This document shows, piece after piece, positions 27,146-35,794 of a DNA stretch of 64,000 bases. Within the stretch, counting starts at the first letter, position 1. Each line of letters starts with the position of its first letter. The translations under genes were made by a program, and so were the position numbers. A model generated the notes under the pieces. It searched no databases, was not told where the DNA came from, and worked only from the letters and a program-made list of their open reading frames with translations. Source of the stretch: Actinomycetes bacterium (GTDB lineage Bacteria > Actinomycetota > Actinomycetes > Mycobacteriales > Mycobacteriaceae); contig JAEXZY010000051.1 of NCBI GenBank assembly GCA_023404955.1, forward strand, positions 1-64,000, given 5' to 3'.

Positions 27146-27765
27146 AAGCGGTCCTTCAGCCAGTTCTCGAGCCACTGTGCCCGGCGCTCGGCCGCGTCGA
27201 TCGCGTCGTTATCGGAATGCCGCAGCGGTACGCCGTGCGCGGACGCGGTCTCGACGACCGCCGCGCGCACGTCTGGATCGGCGAGCAGCAGCGTGGCGAT
27301 CATGCTCGCTGACAGCGTGCGATTGCGCAGCCTGCCGCGGTAGTTCACCTCGGTGGGAACGCGGATGCTGAGCAGGCCGGACAGCGGGCCGCCGGCTGCG
27401 GCCACCGCGGCGGTCAGCACGGCGTCGGATGCCAGGCCGATGACGCGCCGCCGGAAAGGGAAGCGCGGCAACGGAAGTCGGCCGACTTGTGCCTGCAAGC
27501 CATCCGCCAGCAGATAGCCGACGAGGCTGTGGGTTTCGATGTCGGTGACATCGGACCAGTGGACGGAGTCGCCGTCGAACTCCACGTCGTCACCGCTGAC
27601 GGCGAGCCCGCCGACATGGTTGAGCAACCGGACCGCACGCTGCAGTGGGTCGGGCAGACGGGTGAGCGCGGCCACCGCATCGCCGACACCGAGTCCCCAG
27701 CGCTGCGACGCCGGTCCCTTCGGCGGCGGCGGCACACCCGGCAGGCGCGAGATCACCCCGCTCAC
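27142..27765 (-). CDS. Conserved hypothetical protein coupled to the sirtuin gene
   Basis: 207 residues. I do not recognise the family. The protein has a Pro-rich N-terminus (RLPGVPPPPKGP), a central region with WSDVTDIETHSLVGYLL, and a helical C-terminus (ATLLLADPDVRAAVVETASAHGV) ending in Trp/Arg-rich sequence. There is no signal peptide and no clear membrane helix. The GTG start overlaps the sirtuin stop (GTGA), so it is translated downstream of the sirtuin. It converges on proB with a 4-bp overlap of stops. Function unknown; partnership with the sirtuin is inference. Confidence 0.7.
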   Translation of the reverse strand: MSGVISRLPGVPPPPKGPASQRWGLGVGDAVAALTRLPDPLQRAVRLLNHVGGLAVSGDDVEFDGDSVHWSDVTDIETHSLVGYLLADGLQAQVGRLPLPRFPFRRRVIGLASDAVLTAAVAAAGGPLSGLLSIRVPTEVNYRGRLRNRTLSASMIATLLLADPDVRAAVVETASAHGVPLRHSDNDAIDAAERRAQWLENWLKDRF

Positions 27766-28598
27766 ACCGGGCTCGCCAACGTCGGCAACTCGTCGGCGAG
27801 CAGCGCCAGCATCGGCGAGCATCCGTTGTCGATCTTCACCGTCGCCAGGTCGTCGCCGCGGGTGCGGCCCCGGTTGACGATCGCGATCGGGATGCCGCGC
27901 GCTGCTGCGTGCCGGACGAACCGGTAGCCGGAGTACACCGTCAGCGACGACCCGGCGACCAGCAGCGCATCGGCGTCGTCGACCATCGCGTACGCCTCGT
28001 CCACCCGCGCTTTCGGCACGCTCTCACCGAAGTACACGATGTCCGGCTTGAGCATGCCGCCGCAGTGGGGGCAGTCGATGATCCGGAACTCCGACGTGTC
28101 GCCGACGACAGCGTCGGCGTCCGGCGCGACGGCGATGCTGTCTAGGCTCGCGACCCGTTCCCGGAAGCCGGGATTGGCCGCCTCGAGCATGTCGTCGAGC
28201 GCCGCACGAGACATGCCGCGCCCGCACTGCAGACACATCACATGCACGTAGGTGCCGTGCAGATCGATGACCGCGCGGCTGCCCGCCTTGGTGTGCAGCA
28301 GGTCGACGTTCTGGGTGATCAGACCGGTGACGACGCCGGCGCGTTCCAGCGCGGCCAGCGCACGGTGGCCCGCATTGGGGCGGCGTTCGTCCATGTGTCG
28401 CCACCCGACGTGGTTACGGGCCCAGTAGCGCTGCCGGAAGACGGGGTCCGAGGTGAACTGCCGGATGGTCATGGGGTTGGCCGGCGGGGAATCGGGGCCG
28501 CGATAGTCCGGGATCCCCGAGTCCGTCGACATGCCGGCGCCGGTGAGCACGGCGACGCGGCGACCGCGAAGCGCGGTGATCAGTTCGGGGGACTCCAC
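27762..28598 (-). CDS. NAD-dependent protein deacylase (sirtuin)
   Basis: A 278-residue Sir2 family protein. GAGMSTDSGIPDYRG (about residues 20-34) binds NAD, ITQNVDLLH and DLHG hold the acceptor residues with the catalytic His, and two Cys pairs (CLQC and CPHC) make the zinc site. GSSLTVYSG and IVNRG are typical of SIRT4-like class II enzymes. Class II members remove acetyl or longer acyl groups from lysine, releasing nicotinamide. The GTG start has a leaderless -10 box. The stop overlaps the downstream hypothetical gene. Confidence 0.92.
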   Translation of the reverse strand: MESPELITALRGRRVAVLTGAGMSTDSGIPDYRGPDSPPANPMTIRQFTSDPVFRQRYWARNHVGWRHMDERRPNAGHRALAALERAGVVTGLITQNVDLLHTKAGSRAVIDLHGTYVHVMCLQCGRGMSRAALDDMLEAANPGFRERVASLDSIAVAPDADAVVGDTSEFRIIDCPHCGGMLKPDIVYFGESVPKARVDEAYAMVDDADALLVAGSSLTVYSGYRFVRHAAARGIPIAIVNRGRTRGDDLATVKIDNGCSPMLALLADELPTLASPV

Positions 28599-28605
28599 CT
28601 CATCG

Positions 28606-28611
28606 AGGATA
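28606..28611 (-). promoter_or_regulatory. Leaderless -10 box for the sirtuin gene
   Basis: TATCCT on the minus strand lies 7 nt before the GTG at 28598. Confidence 0.5.
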
Positions 28612-28634
28612 GGGGTCTACCGGATCGGTGCAGG

Positions 28635-29177
28635 TCAGCGCAGGCACTCGGCAGCGCCGTCGAGGATCTCGGCGCTCATGTTCTGCTCCATCATCTGCAG
28701 GGCCGCGTTACCGAGGTCGGCATCGATGTGGGCGACCGCGTCGCGCGGAACCACGACCGGGAAGTGCCGGACGTACGCGTCGAGTGCTGTGTAGAGGACG
28801 CACTGCTCGGTGACCTGACCGGTCAGCACGAGGCGGTCGGGCTTCAACTGGGTCAGCAGATAGGCCAGCGACGTGGCGTAGAACGCGCTGTGGCGCACCT
28901 TGGTCATCACCCGAAGGCCGTGCTTGGGCACGATCGGCTCCACCAGGTCGGGCCGGTCGCCGTCGAGTGCGCTGCGGACGATGTCGCTGAATTCGGCGCT
29001 GAAGTCGCCGTAGTTGTCGTTGACATAGATCAGCTCTGCGTCGTCGCGCTCCTGTGCTTCGGCGACGAGACTGCTCAGCGGCTCGACGATCGGCTCGACG
29101 TGCGGGATCAGCTTCTCGGCGTCGGGGTGTTGATAGGTGTTCATCATGTCGATGACCAGGATTGCGGTGGTGCTCAT
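28635..29177 (-). CDS. Isochorismatase-family cysteine hydrolase
   Basis: 180 residues. The catalytic triad Asp10 (LVIDMMN), Lys93 (MTKVRHSAF) and Cys126 (TEQCVLYT) is complete. The DxH metal motif of nicotinamidases is missing (the region reads NDNYGDF), so this is not a typical PncA despite the NAD-related neighbours. The substrate is probably a small amide or ester. The ATG at 29177 begins the family's first strand; a longer reading would cross nadE on the other strand. It is divergent from nadE with 54 bp between starts. Confidence 0.88.
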   Translation of the reverse strand: MSTTAILVIDMMNTYQHPDAEKLIPHVEPIVEPLSSLVAEAQERDDAELIYVNDNYGDFSAEFSDIVRSALDGDRPDLVEPIVPKHGLRVMTKVRHSAFYATSLAYLLTQLKPDRLVLTGQVTEQCVLYTALDAYVRHFPVVVPRDAVAHIDADLGNAALQMMEQNMSAEILDGAAECLR

Positions 29178-29231
29178 GGGGCCGTAGATACCCAGCGATT
29201 GAACGCGGACACATCGGGGACACAATGAACC

Positions 29232-31274
29232 ATGGACTTTTACTCGGCGTATCGGCAGGGGTTCGTCCGCGTCGCCGCCTGTACCCATCACACGACGCTC
29301 GCCGATCCGGTCGCGAACGCCGAATCGGTGCTGCGCATCGCCCGCCAGTGCCACGACGACAACGTCGGCCTCGCGGTGTTTCCCGAGCTGACGTTGTCGG
29401 GGTACTCGATCGAGGACATCGTGATGCAGGACGCTCTGCTCGAGGCCGTCGACGCCGCGGTCGGTGAGATCGCGGCCGGCTCGGCAGCACTGCTGCCGGT
29501 ACTCGTCGTCGGAGCGCCGCTGCGGCACCGCAACCGGATCTACAACACCGCCGTCGTCATCCACCGCGGCCAGGTGCTCGGTGTGGTGCCGAAGTCGTAC
29601 CTGCCCACCTATCGGGAGTTCTACGAGAAGCGCCAGATCGCCGCCGGCGACGAGGAGAGCGGTGACATCCGAGTCGGGGGATTCGACGTTCCGTTCGGCC
29701 CCGACCTGCTCTTCGCTGCTGATGACCTACCCGATTTCGTTCTGCACGTGGAGATCTGCGAGGACATGTTCGTGCCCGTACCACCCAGCGCCGAGGCGGC
29801 GCTGGCGGGTGCGACAGTGCTCGCCAACCTCTCGGGCAGCCCGATCACGATCGGCCGGGCCGAGGACCGTTCCCTGCTGGCGCGTTCGGCGTCGTCTCGT
29901 TGTCTGGCCGCCTACGTCTATGCCGCTGCAGGAGAGGGAGAATCGACCACGGACCTGGCGTGGGACGGGCAGACGATGATCTGGGAGAACGGGGTGTGCC
30001 TGGCCCAGTCCGAGCGCTTCCCCAAGGGGGAGCGGCGGTCCGTCGCCGACGTCGACCTGCAGTTGCTCCGCAACGAGCGGGTTCGAATGGGCACGTTCGA
30101 CGACAACCGGCGGCACCACCTGATCGACGACGACTCCTATCGGCGAATCGAGTTCACGCTGAACCCGCCCGCCGGGGACATCGGACTGCGTCGCGACGTC
30201 GAGCGATTCCCGTTCGTTCCCAACGACCCTGCTCGTCTCGAGCAGGACTGCTACGAGGCATACAACATCCAGGTCTCCGGTCTCGAACAGCGGCTGCGGG
30301 CGTTGAAGTACCCGAAGGTGGTGCTGGGCTTGTCGGGCGGGCTGGACTCCACCCACGCGCTGATCGTCGCCGCACGCGCGATGGACCGCGAAGAACGGCC
30401 GCGCAGTGACATTCTCGCCTACACCCTGCCCGGGTTCGCCACCGGCGAACGCACCAAGAACAACGCCACCCGGCTCGCCGAGGCGCTGGGTGTCACGTTC
30501 GAGACCATCGACATCAGGGCCACCGCGGAGCTGATGCTCAAGGAGCTCGACCACCCGTTCTCCCACGGCGAGAAGGTGTATGACGTCACGTTCGAGAACG
30601 TGCAGGCCGGCCTGCGGACCGATTACCTGTTCCGGCTGGCCAACTACCGCGGCGGCATCGTGCTGGGCACCGGCGATCTCTCCGAGCTGGCGCTGGGCTG
30701 GTCCACCTACGGGGTGGGCGATCAGATGTCGCACTACAACGTCAACGGCGGCGTCCCGAAGACGTTGATCCAGCATCTGATCCGCTGGGTCATCTCGTCG
30801 GAGCAGTTCGACGAGACGGTCAACGAGGTGCTGGCCGACGTCCTGGACACCGAGATCAGCCCCGAACTGGTTCCCGCCGGTGAGGACGAGGAGATCCAGA
30901 GCAGCCAGGACAAAGTGGGTCCGTATGTGCTGCAGGACTTCTCGCTGTTCCAGGTGCTGCGCTACGGCTTCCGGCCGTCGCGGGTGGCGTTCCTCGCGTG
31001 GCATGCGTGGCGCGACGCCGACCATGGGGACTGGCCATTCGGCATAGCCGAGGACAAGCGTCCGTCGTTCACGATCGGCGAGATCCGGCATTGGCTGGAG
31101 GTTTTCGCTCAGCGCTACTACTCGTTCAGTCAGTTCAAACGCTCGGCGTTGCCCAACGGCCCGAAAGTCTCGGCCGGCGGGTCACTTTCACCGCGCGGCG
31201 ATTGGCGTGCGCCGTCGGACATGTCGGCGCGCACGTGGCTCGACGAGATCGAGCGCTGCGTACCGCAGGATTAG
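29232..31274 (+). CDS. nadE: Glutamine-dependent NAD+ synthetase
   Basis: 680 residues. The N-terminal nitrilase-type glutaminase domain (about 1-290) carries the Glu in VFPELTLSG, the Lys in VPKSYLP and nucleophile Cys176 in EICEDMF; the ammonia travels to the C-terminal synthetase, where GLSGGLDSTHAL (about 365) is the ATP-pyrophosphatase loop. It makes NAD+ from nicotinate adenine dinucleotide in the cytosol. Length and residues match mycobacterial NadE. Its TAG stop overlaps the stop of the convergent PfkB gene in TTAG. Confidence 0.96.
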   Translation: MDFYSAYRQGFVRVAACTHHTTLADPVANAESVLRIARQCHDDNVGLAVFPELTLSGYSIEDIVMQDALLEAVDAAVGEIAAGSAALLPVLVVGAPLRHRNRIYNTAVVIHRGQVLGVVPKSYLPTYREFYEKRQIAAGDEESGDIRVGGFDVPFGPDLLFAADDLPDFVLHVEICEDMFVPVPPSAEAALAGATVLANLSGSPITIGRAEDRSLLARSASSRCLAAYVYAAAGEGESTTDLAWDGQTMIWENGVCLAQSERFPKGERRSVADVDLQLLRNERVRMGTFDDNRRHHLIDDDSYRRIEFTLNPPAGDIGLRRDVERFPFVPNDPARLEQDCYEAYNIQVSGLEQRLRALKYPKVVLGLSGGLDSTHALIVAARAMDREERPRSDILAYTLPGFATGERTKNNATRLAEALGVTFETIDIRATAELMLKELDHPFSHGEKVYDVTFENVQAGLRTDYLFRLANYRGGIVLGTGDLSELALGWSTYGVGDQMSHYNVNGGVPKTLIQHLIRWVISSEQFDETVNEVLADVLDTEISPELVPAGEDEEIQSSQDKVGPYVLQDFSLFQVLRYGFRPSRVAFLAWHAWRDADHGDWPFGIAEDKRPSFTIGEIRHWLEVFAQRYYSFSQFKRSALPNGPKVSAGGSLSPRGDWRAPSDMSARTWLDEIERCVPQD

Positions 31275-32128
31275 TCCTGCAGGACGTCGTCGATCGCTTC
31301 TTCGGTCGGAGCGCAGTCGCCGGCACCGGAGACAAGTGTCGCCAGTGCGCCCGCCGCGCAGGCGCGGCGCAGCGCCACCTCGGCCCCGCTCGCCCAGCCT
31401 GCGGCGAGCACGCCGGCGAACACGTCACCCGCGCCGGTGGTGTCGATCGGCTCGACCGTCGGGGCGGGCACGTCGTGCGCCTCGCCGTCGGTCACGTGTT
31501 GCGCGCCGCGAGCGCCGCGTGTGACGACCAGGTGAGCAACCTCGATGCCGTGCCAGTCCGACGCCTCGGTCTCGTTGACCACGACGACGTCGGCATGCTC
31601 GGCCAGGTGGCTGCGGTGCGCGGGATCGGCGAGTGCGGGGGAGGCATTGACCATCACGACGGCGCCGCCCTCGCGGGCGACCGCGGCCGCGGCGACGGCC
31701 GTGTCGATCGGGATCTCCAGCGAGATCAGCACCACGTCGCTGTCGGCGATCACGGATTGCACCTGCGTCGACGTCACGCTCAGGTGTGCGTTGGCGCCCG
31801 GCGCCACCACGATGCAGTTCTCCGCGCCGGCGTCGACGAGGATCGCCGCCGACCCGCTCGGGCCCGGGACCTCGGTCACGGCTCGCACGTCGACGCCGCT
31901 GCCGCTCAGGTGCGCGCGCAACTCGCCGGCCGCCGCGTCGGTGCCCAGGGCGGCGACGAGCCGCACCGACGCCCCGGCTCGAGCGGCCGCCACGGCCTGG
32001 TTTCCGCCCTTGCCGCCGGGGCTCGTCGCCAGTGAGGAGGCCAGTACCGTCTCGCCCGGCTCTGGGAGAGCCTCCACGGTGAAGGTGAGGTCGGCATTGA
32101 CACTGCCCACCACGCAGATCCTCGCCAC
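31271..32128 (-). CDS. Ribokinase/PfkB family carbohydrate kinase
   Basis: 285 residues. GGKGGNQAVAAARAG (about 35-50) binds the sugar, and DTTGAGDVFAGVLA (about 237-250) holds the catalytic Asp and anion hole. This is the ribokinase subgroup, which phosphorylates ribose or nucleosides to supply the pentose phosphate pool. The GTG at 32128 gives VARICVVGSVNADLTF; ATG-like or GTG codons up to 39 nt upstream would overlap the proA promoter. It is divergent from proA, 23 bp between starts. Confidence 0.87.
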   Translation of the reverse strand: MARICVVGSVNADLTFTVEALPEPGETVLASSLATSPGGKGGNQAVAAARAGASVRLVAALGTDAAAGELRAHLSGSGVDVRAVTEVPGPSGSAAILVDAGAENCIVVAPGANAHLSVTSTQVQSVIADSDVVLISLEIPIDTAVAAAAVAREGGAVVMVNASPALADPAHRSHLAEHADVVVVNETEASDWHGIEVAHLVVTRGARGAQHVTDGEAHDVPAPTVEPIDTTGAGDVFAGVLAAGWASGAEVALRRACAAGALATLVSGAGDCAPTEEAIDDVLQD

Positions 32129-32139
32129 CGCGGCAACGC

Positions 32140-32145
32140 TACGCT
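32140..32145 (+). promoter_or_regulatory. Leaderless -10 box for proA
   Basis: TACGCT lies 6 nt before the ATG at 32152. It sits in the 23-bp gap between the divergent starts. Confidence 0.5.
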
Positions 32146-32151
32146 GGGCGG

Positions 32152-33423
32152 ATGAGTCTGCACGCACCGGAGCGCAGTGCGGGTGCGCCAGGGGTGACCG
32201 AAGATCTACGCGAGCAGGTGCACGACGCCGCCCGGCGTGCCCGCGCCGCGTCGCGGGATCTGGCGACGCTGAGCACCGAGACCAAGAATCGGGTCCTGCA
32301 CACCGCCGCTGATCACCTGCTGTTGAACACCCGCGCGATCCTCGAGGCCAACGACGCGGACCTGGCGGCTGCCCGCGACGCCGGTACCCCGGAGGCCATG
32401 CTCGACCGGCTGGCGCTCACCCCGACCCGCGTGGACGGGATCGCCGACGGACTCCGGCAGGTCGCCGCACTGCCCGACCCCGTCGGCGAGGTGTTGCGCG
32501 GGCGAACCCTGCCCAACGGGTTGCAGCTGCGTCAGCAGCGCGTCCCGCTCGGCGTCGTCGGCATCGTCTACGAGGGCCGCCCCAACGTCACCGTCGACGC
32601 GTTCGGTCTGACGCTGAAGTCCGGCAACGCCGTGCTGTTGCGCGGCAGCTCGTCGGCCGCCCGGTCGAACGCAGCCCTGGTGGAGGCGCTGCGCGGGGCT
32701 CTGCAGGCCGAAGGGCTGAACCCTGACGCGGTGCAGCTGCTGCCCAGCGCCGACCGCGCCAGTGTCACGCATCTGATCCAGGCGCGTGGCCTCGTGGACG
32801 TGGTGATCCCGCGGGGCGGGGCCGGCCTGATCGACGCTGTGGTGCGCGACGCGCAGGTGCCCACCATCGAGACCGGCGTGGGCAACTGCCACGTCTACGT
32901 CCACGCCTCGGCCGATCTCGACATGGCCGAGACGATCGTGCTCAACGCGAAGACCCGCAGGCCCAGCGTCTGCAACGCCGCCGAGACCCTGCTGATCGAC
33001 GCGGCGATCGCTGAGGTTGCGGTGCCCCGGCTGACGGGTGCGCTGCAGTCCGCCGGCGTCACGGTGCACGCCGACCCGTCCGAGGACGAGCTGCGCGCCG
33101 AGTTCCTCTCCATGGACATCGCCCTTTCTGTCGTCGACGGAGTCGATGCCGCGATCGCGCACATCAACGATTACGGCACCGGCCACACCGAGGCCATCGT
33201 CACCACGGATCTGGCTGCGGCACAACGGTTTACCGAACGCGTCGACGCCGCCGCGGTGATGGTGAACGCCTCGACCTCGTTCACCGACGGGGAGCAGTTC
33301 GGATTCGGTGCCGAGATCGGCATCTCGACGCAGAAGCTGCACGCCCGGGGACCGATGGGGCTCCCCGAGCTGACCTCGACCAAATGGATCGTCTGGGGCG
33401 ACGGGCAGACCCGTCCGGCCTGA
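32152..33423 (+). CDS. proA: Gamma-glutamyl phosphate reductase
   Basis: A 423-residue NADPH-dependent reductase for the second step of proline synthesis. GVVGIVYEGRPNVT is the family signature, the catalytic residue is Cys274 in RPSVCNAAE, and GAEIGISTQKLHARGPMG lies near the C-terminus. The start is supported by a leaderless -10 box. The MoxR gene follows after 15 bp, so the three genes proA, moxR and VWA may share a transcript. Confidence 0.95.
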   Translation: MSLHAPERSAGAPGVTEDLREQVHDAARRARAASRDLATLSTETKNRVLHTAADHLLLNTRAILEANDADLAAARDAGTPEAMLDRLALTPTRVDGIADGLRQVAALPDPVGEVLRGRTLPNGLQLRQQRVPLGVVGIVYEGRPNVTVDAFGLTLKSGNAVLLRGSSSAARSNAALVEALRGALQAEGLNPDAVQLLPSADRASVTHLIQARGLVDVVIPRGGAGLIDAVVRDAQVPTIETGVGNCHVYVHASADLDMAETIVLNAKTRRPSVCNAAETLLIDAAIAEVAVPRLTGALQSAGVTVHADPSEDELRAEFLSMDIALSVVDGVDAAIAHINDYGTGHTEAIVTTDLAAAQRFTERVDAAAVMVNASTSFTDGEQFGFGAEIGISTQKLHARGPMGLPELTSTKWIVWGDGQTRPA

Positions 33424-33438
33424 GCAAGGAGAACCACT

Positions 33439-34314
33439 GTGAGTGTCCCCGCGCGCCCAGCGCCGCTGTTCGCCGACATCGACGATGTCGCGGGCCGGCT
33501 GGCCGAGACCGGATATCTGCCGGACACGGCGACCGCGACGGCGGTCTTCCTCGCCGACCGGCTGGGAAAGCCGCTGCTGGTGGAAGGACCCGCAGGCGTC
33601 GGCAAGACCGAACTGGCACGGGCGATTGCCCAGGCCACCGGCTCGGGACTGGTGCGGTTGCAGTGTTACGAGGGCGTCGACGAGGCGCGGGCCCTCTACG
33701 AGTGGAACCACGCCAAGCAGATCCTGCGCATCCAGGCCGGTTCGAGTGATTGGGACCAGACCAAGACCGACGTCTTCTCCGAAGAGTTCCTGCTGTCGCG
33801 TCCGCTGTTGACTGCGATCCGGCGCACCGAGCCGACCGTGCTGCTGATCGACGAAACCGACAAGGCCGACATCGAGATCGAAGGCCTGCTGCTCGAGGTG
33901 CTCAGCGACTTCGCGGTCACCGTGCCCGAACTCGGCACGATCGTGGCCGAGCGCAAGCCGCTGGTGGTGCTCACCTCCAACGCCACCCGCGAGCTGTCCG
34001 AAGCGCTCAAGCGCCGCTGCCTGTTCCTGCACATCGACTTCCCCGACCCCGACCTGGAGCGGCGCATCCTGCTCTCGCGGGTGCCGGAGCTGCCCGAGCG
34101 GCTGGCCGAGGAATTGGTACGCATCGTCGGCGTGATGCGCGCGATGGCATTGAAGAAGGTGCCGTCGGTGGCCGAGACCATCGACTGGGCGCGCACCGTG
34201 CTGGCACTCGGGCTGGACACCATCGACGACGAGGTGATCGCCGCGACGCTTGGCGTGGTCCTCAAACACCAGTCCGACCAGGTCAAGGCCGCCGGGGAGC
34301 TGAGGCTCAACTGA
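33439..34314 (+). CDS. MoxR-type AAA+ ATPase (Rv2426c family)
   Basis: 291 residues. Walker A GPAGVGKTE (about residues 48-56), Walker B VLLIDETDKAD and the LTSNATRELSEALKRRC sensor/Arg-finger segment are intact. MoxR ATPases act as chaperones that insert metal cofactors or assemble complexes, working with a VWA-domain partner. AAGGAG lies 9 nt before the GTG start. The stop and the next start share TGATG, so the pair is coupled. The client is unknown; proA upstream is probably only a genomic neighbour. Confidence 0.9.
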   Translation: MSVPARPAPLFADIDDVAGRLAETGYLPDTATATAVFLADRLGKPLLVEGPAGVGKTELARAIAQATGSGLVRLQCYEGVDEARALYEWNHAKQILRIQAGSSDWDQTKTDVFSEEFLLSRPLLTAIRRTEPTVLLIDETDKADIEIEGLLLEVLSDFAVTVPELGTIVAERKPLVVLTSNATRELSEALKRRCLFLHIDFPDPDLERRILLSRVPELPERLAEELVRIVGVMRAMALKKVPSVAETIDWARTVLALGLDTIDDEVIAATLGVVLKHQSDQVKAAGELRLN

Positions 34315-35750
34315 TGGCCCCGCGTCGCACGCGCCCGCCGCAACCGCTGGCCCCGCATGGGATTCCGGGCCATCTCGTCGAGTTCGTCGAGGCGCTGCGC
34401 TCTGCGGGTATAGCGGTCGGACCGTCGGAAACAGTCGACGCCGGACGCGTGATGACCGTGCTCGGGTTGACCGATCGTCTGGCGCTGCGGGAGGGGATCG
34501 CGTGTGCGGTGCTACGCCGCCCCGATCACCGCGACACCTATGACGCGCTGTTCGACCTGTACTTCCCGGCCGCGCTGGGCTCGCGGACCGTGCTCGCCGA
34601 CGAATCGAGTGAGAACCAGAGCGTGCCGCCTGACGACGTGGAGGCGATGCGGCAGGCACTGCTCGATCTGCTCTCGGACAACGAGGATGCGGGACAGCTC
34701 GACGATCGGCTCGCGGCGATGATCGCTCAGATCGTCGAGGCCTACGGCCGCTACAACTCGAGCAGGGGACCGTCGTACTCGTCGTATCAGGCGCTCAAGG
34801 CGATGAGCCTGGACAGCCTCGAGGGCCGACTGCTGGCCGGTCTGCTGGCGCCCTACGGCGAGGAGCCGACACCCACGCAGGAGCAGATCGCCAAAGCCCT
34901 TGCTGCGCAGCGGGTCGCACAGCTGCGGAAGATGGTGGAGGCCGAGACCAAGCGGCGCACCGCCGAGCAACTGGGCCGCGAACACGTGCAGACCTATGGC
35001 GTGCCGCAATTGTCCGAGAACGTCGAGTTCCTGCGCGCCTCAGGGGAACAGCTGCGACAGATGCGCCGGGTGGTGGCCCCGCTGGCGCGCACGCTGGCGA
35101 GCCGGCTCGCGGCGCGGCGGCGACGCTCCCGCGCCGGGGAGATCGATCTGCGCAAGACGCTGCGCAAGTCGATGTCCACCGGTGGTGTGCCGATCGACGT
35201 GGTGCTCAAGAAGCCGCATCCCGCGCGGCCGGAGCTCGTGGTGCTCTGCGACGTGTCGGGCTCGGTCGCGGGGTTCAGCCATTTCACGCTGTTGCTGGTA
35301 CACGCACTGCGGCAACAGTTCTCGCGGGTGCGCGTGTTCGCCTTCATCGACACCACCGACGAGGTGACCGAGATGTTCGGTCCCGACTCGGATTTGGCGG
35401 TGGCCGTGCAGCGCATCACCCGGGAGGCGGGCGTGTACACCCGCGACGGGCACTCCGACTACGGCCACGCGTTCGTGTCGTTCATGGACAAGTACCCGAA
35501 CGTGCTCTCGCCGCGCAGTTCGCTGCTGGTGCTCGGCGACGCCCGCAACAACTACCGCAATCCCGAAGCCGACCTGCTCGCCCACATGGTGAACGCCAGC
35601 CGCCACGCGCACTGGCTCAACCCCGAGCCGAAGCATCTGTGGGGCAGCGGCGACTCCGCGGTACCGCGCTACACCGACGTCATCGCGATGCACGAGTGCC
35701 GGTCGGCCAAGCAGCTGGCCTCGGTGATCGACTCGCTGCTCCCGGTCTAG
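34314..35750 (+). CDS. VWA domain-containing CoxE-like protein (Rv2425c family)
   Basis: 478 residues. The N-terminal ~290 residues are helical and charged (several EQ/RR-rich segments and the basic LASRLAARRRRSR). The C-terminal von Willebrand A domain starts near 300 with the MIDAS motif DVSGS, and the later GDARNN and RYTDVI segments supply metal-site residues. It resembles CoxE, which acts with the MoxR-type CoxD in maturing the CO dehydrogenase active site. No molybdenum enzyme is encoded here, though mobA lies in the window. Frame extends upstream inside moxR; coupling and family length set the start. Confidence 0.88.
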   Translation: MAPRRTRPPQPLAPHGIPGHLVEFVEALRSAGIAVGPSETVDAGRVMTVLGLTDRLALREGIACAVLRRPDHRDTYDALFDLYFPAALGSRTVLADESSENQSVPPDDVEAMRQALLDLLSDNEDAGQLDDRLAAMIAQIVEAYGRYNSSRGPSYSSYQALKAMSLDSLEGRLLAGLLAPYGEEPTPTQEQIAKALAAQRVAQLRKMVEAETKRRTAEQLGREHVQTYGVPQLSENVEFLRASGEQLRQMRRVVAPLARTLASRLAARRRRSRAGEIDLRKTLRKSMSTGGVPIDVVLKKPHPARPELVVLCDVSGSVAGFSHFTLLLVHALRQQFSRVRVFAFIDTTDEVTEMFGPDSDLAVAVQRITREAGVYTRDGHSDYGHAFVSFMDKYPNVLSPRSSLLVLGDARNNYRNPEADLLAHMVNASRHAHWLNPEPKHLWGSGDSAVPRYTDVIAMHECRSAKQLASVIDSLLPV

Positions 35751-35794
35751 GGATCGCGCGTGTCGCGGACGAAATCGCACACTCACGGCCGGGC

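Noticed and set aside
28635..29177. Nicotinamidase (PncA) next to the sirtuin and nadE
   Set aside because: The catalytic triad is present but the DxH metal-binding motif of nicotinamidases is missing, so only the broader isochorismatase family name is supported.
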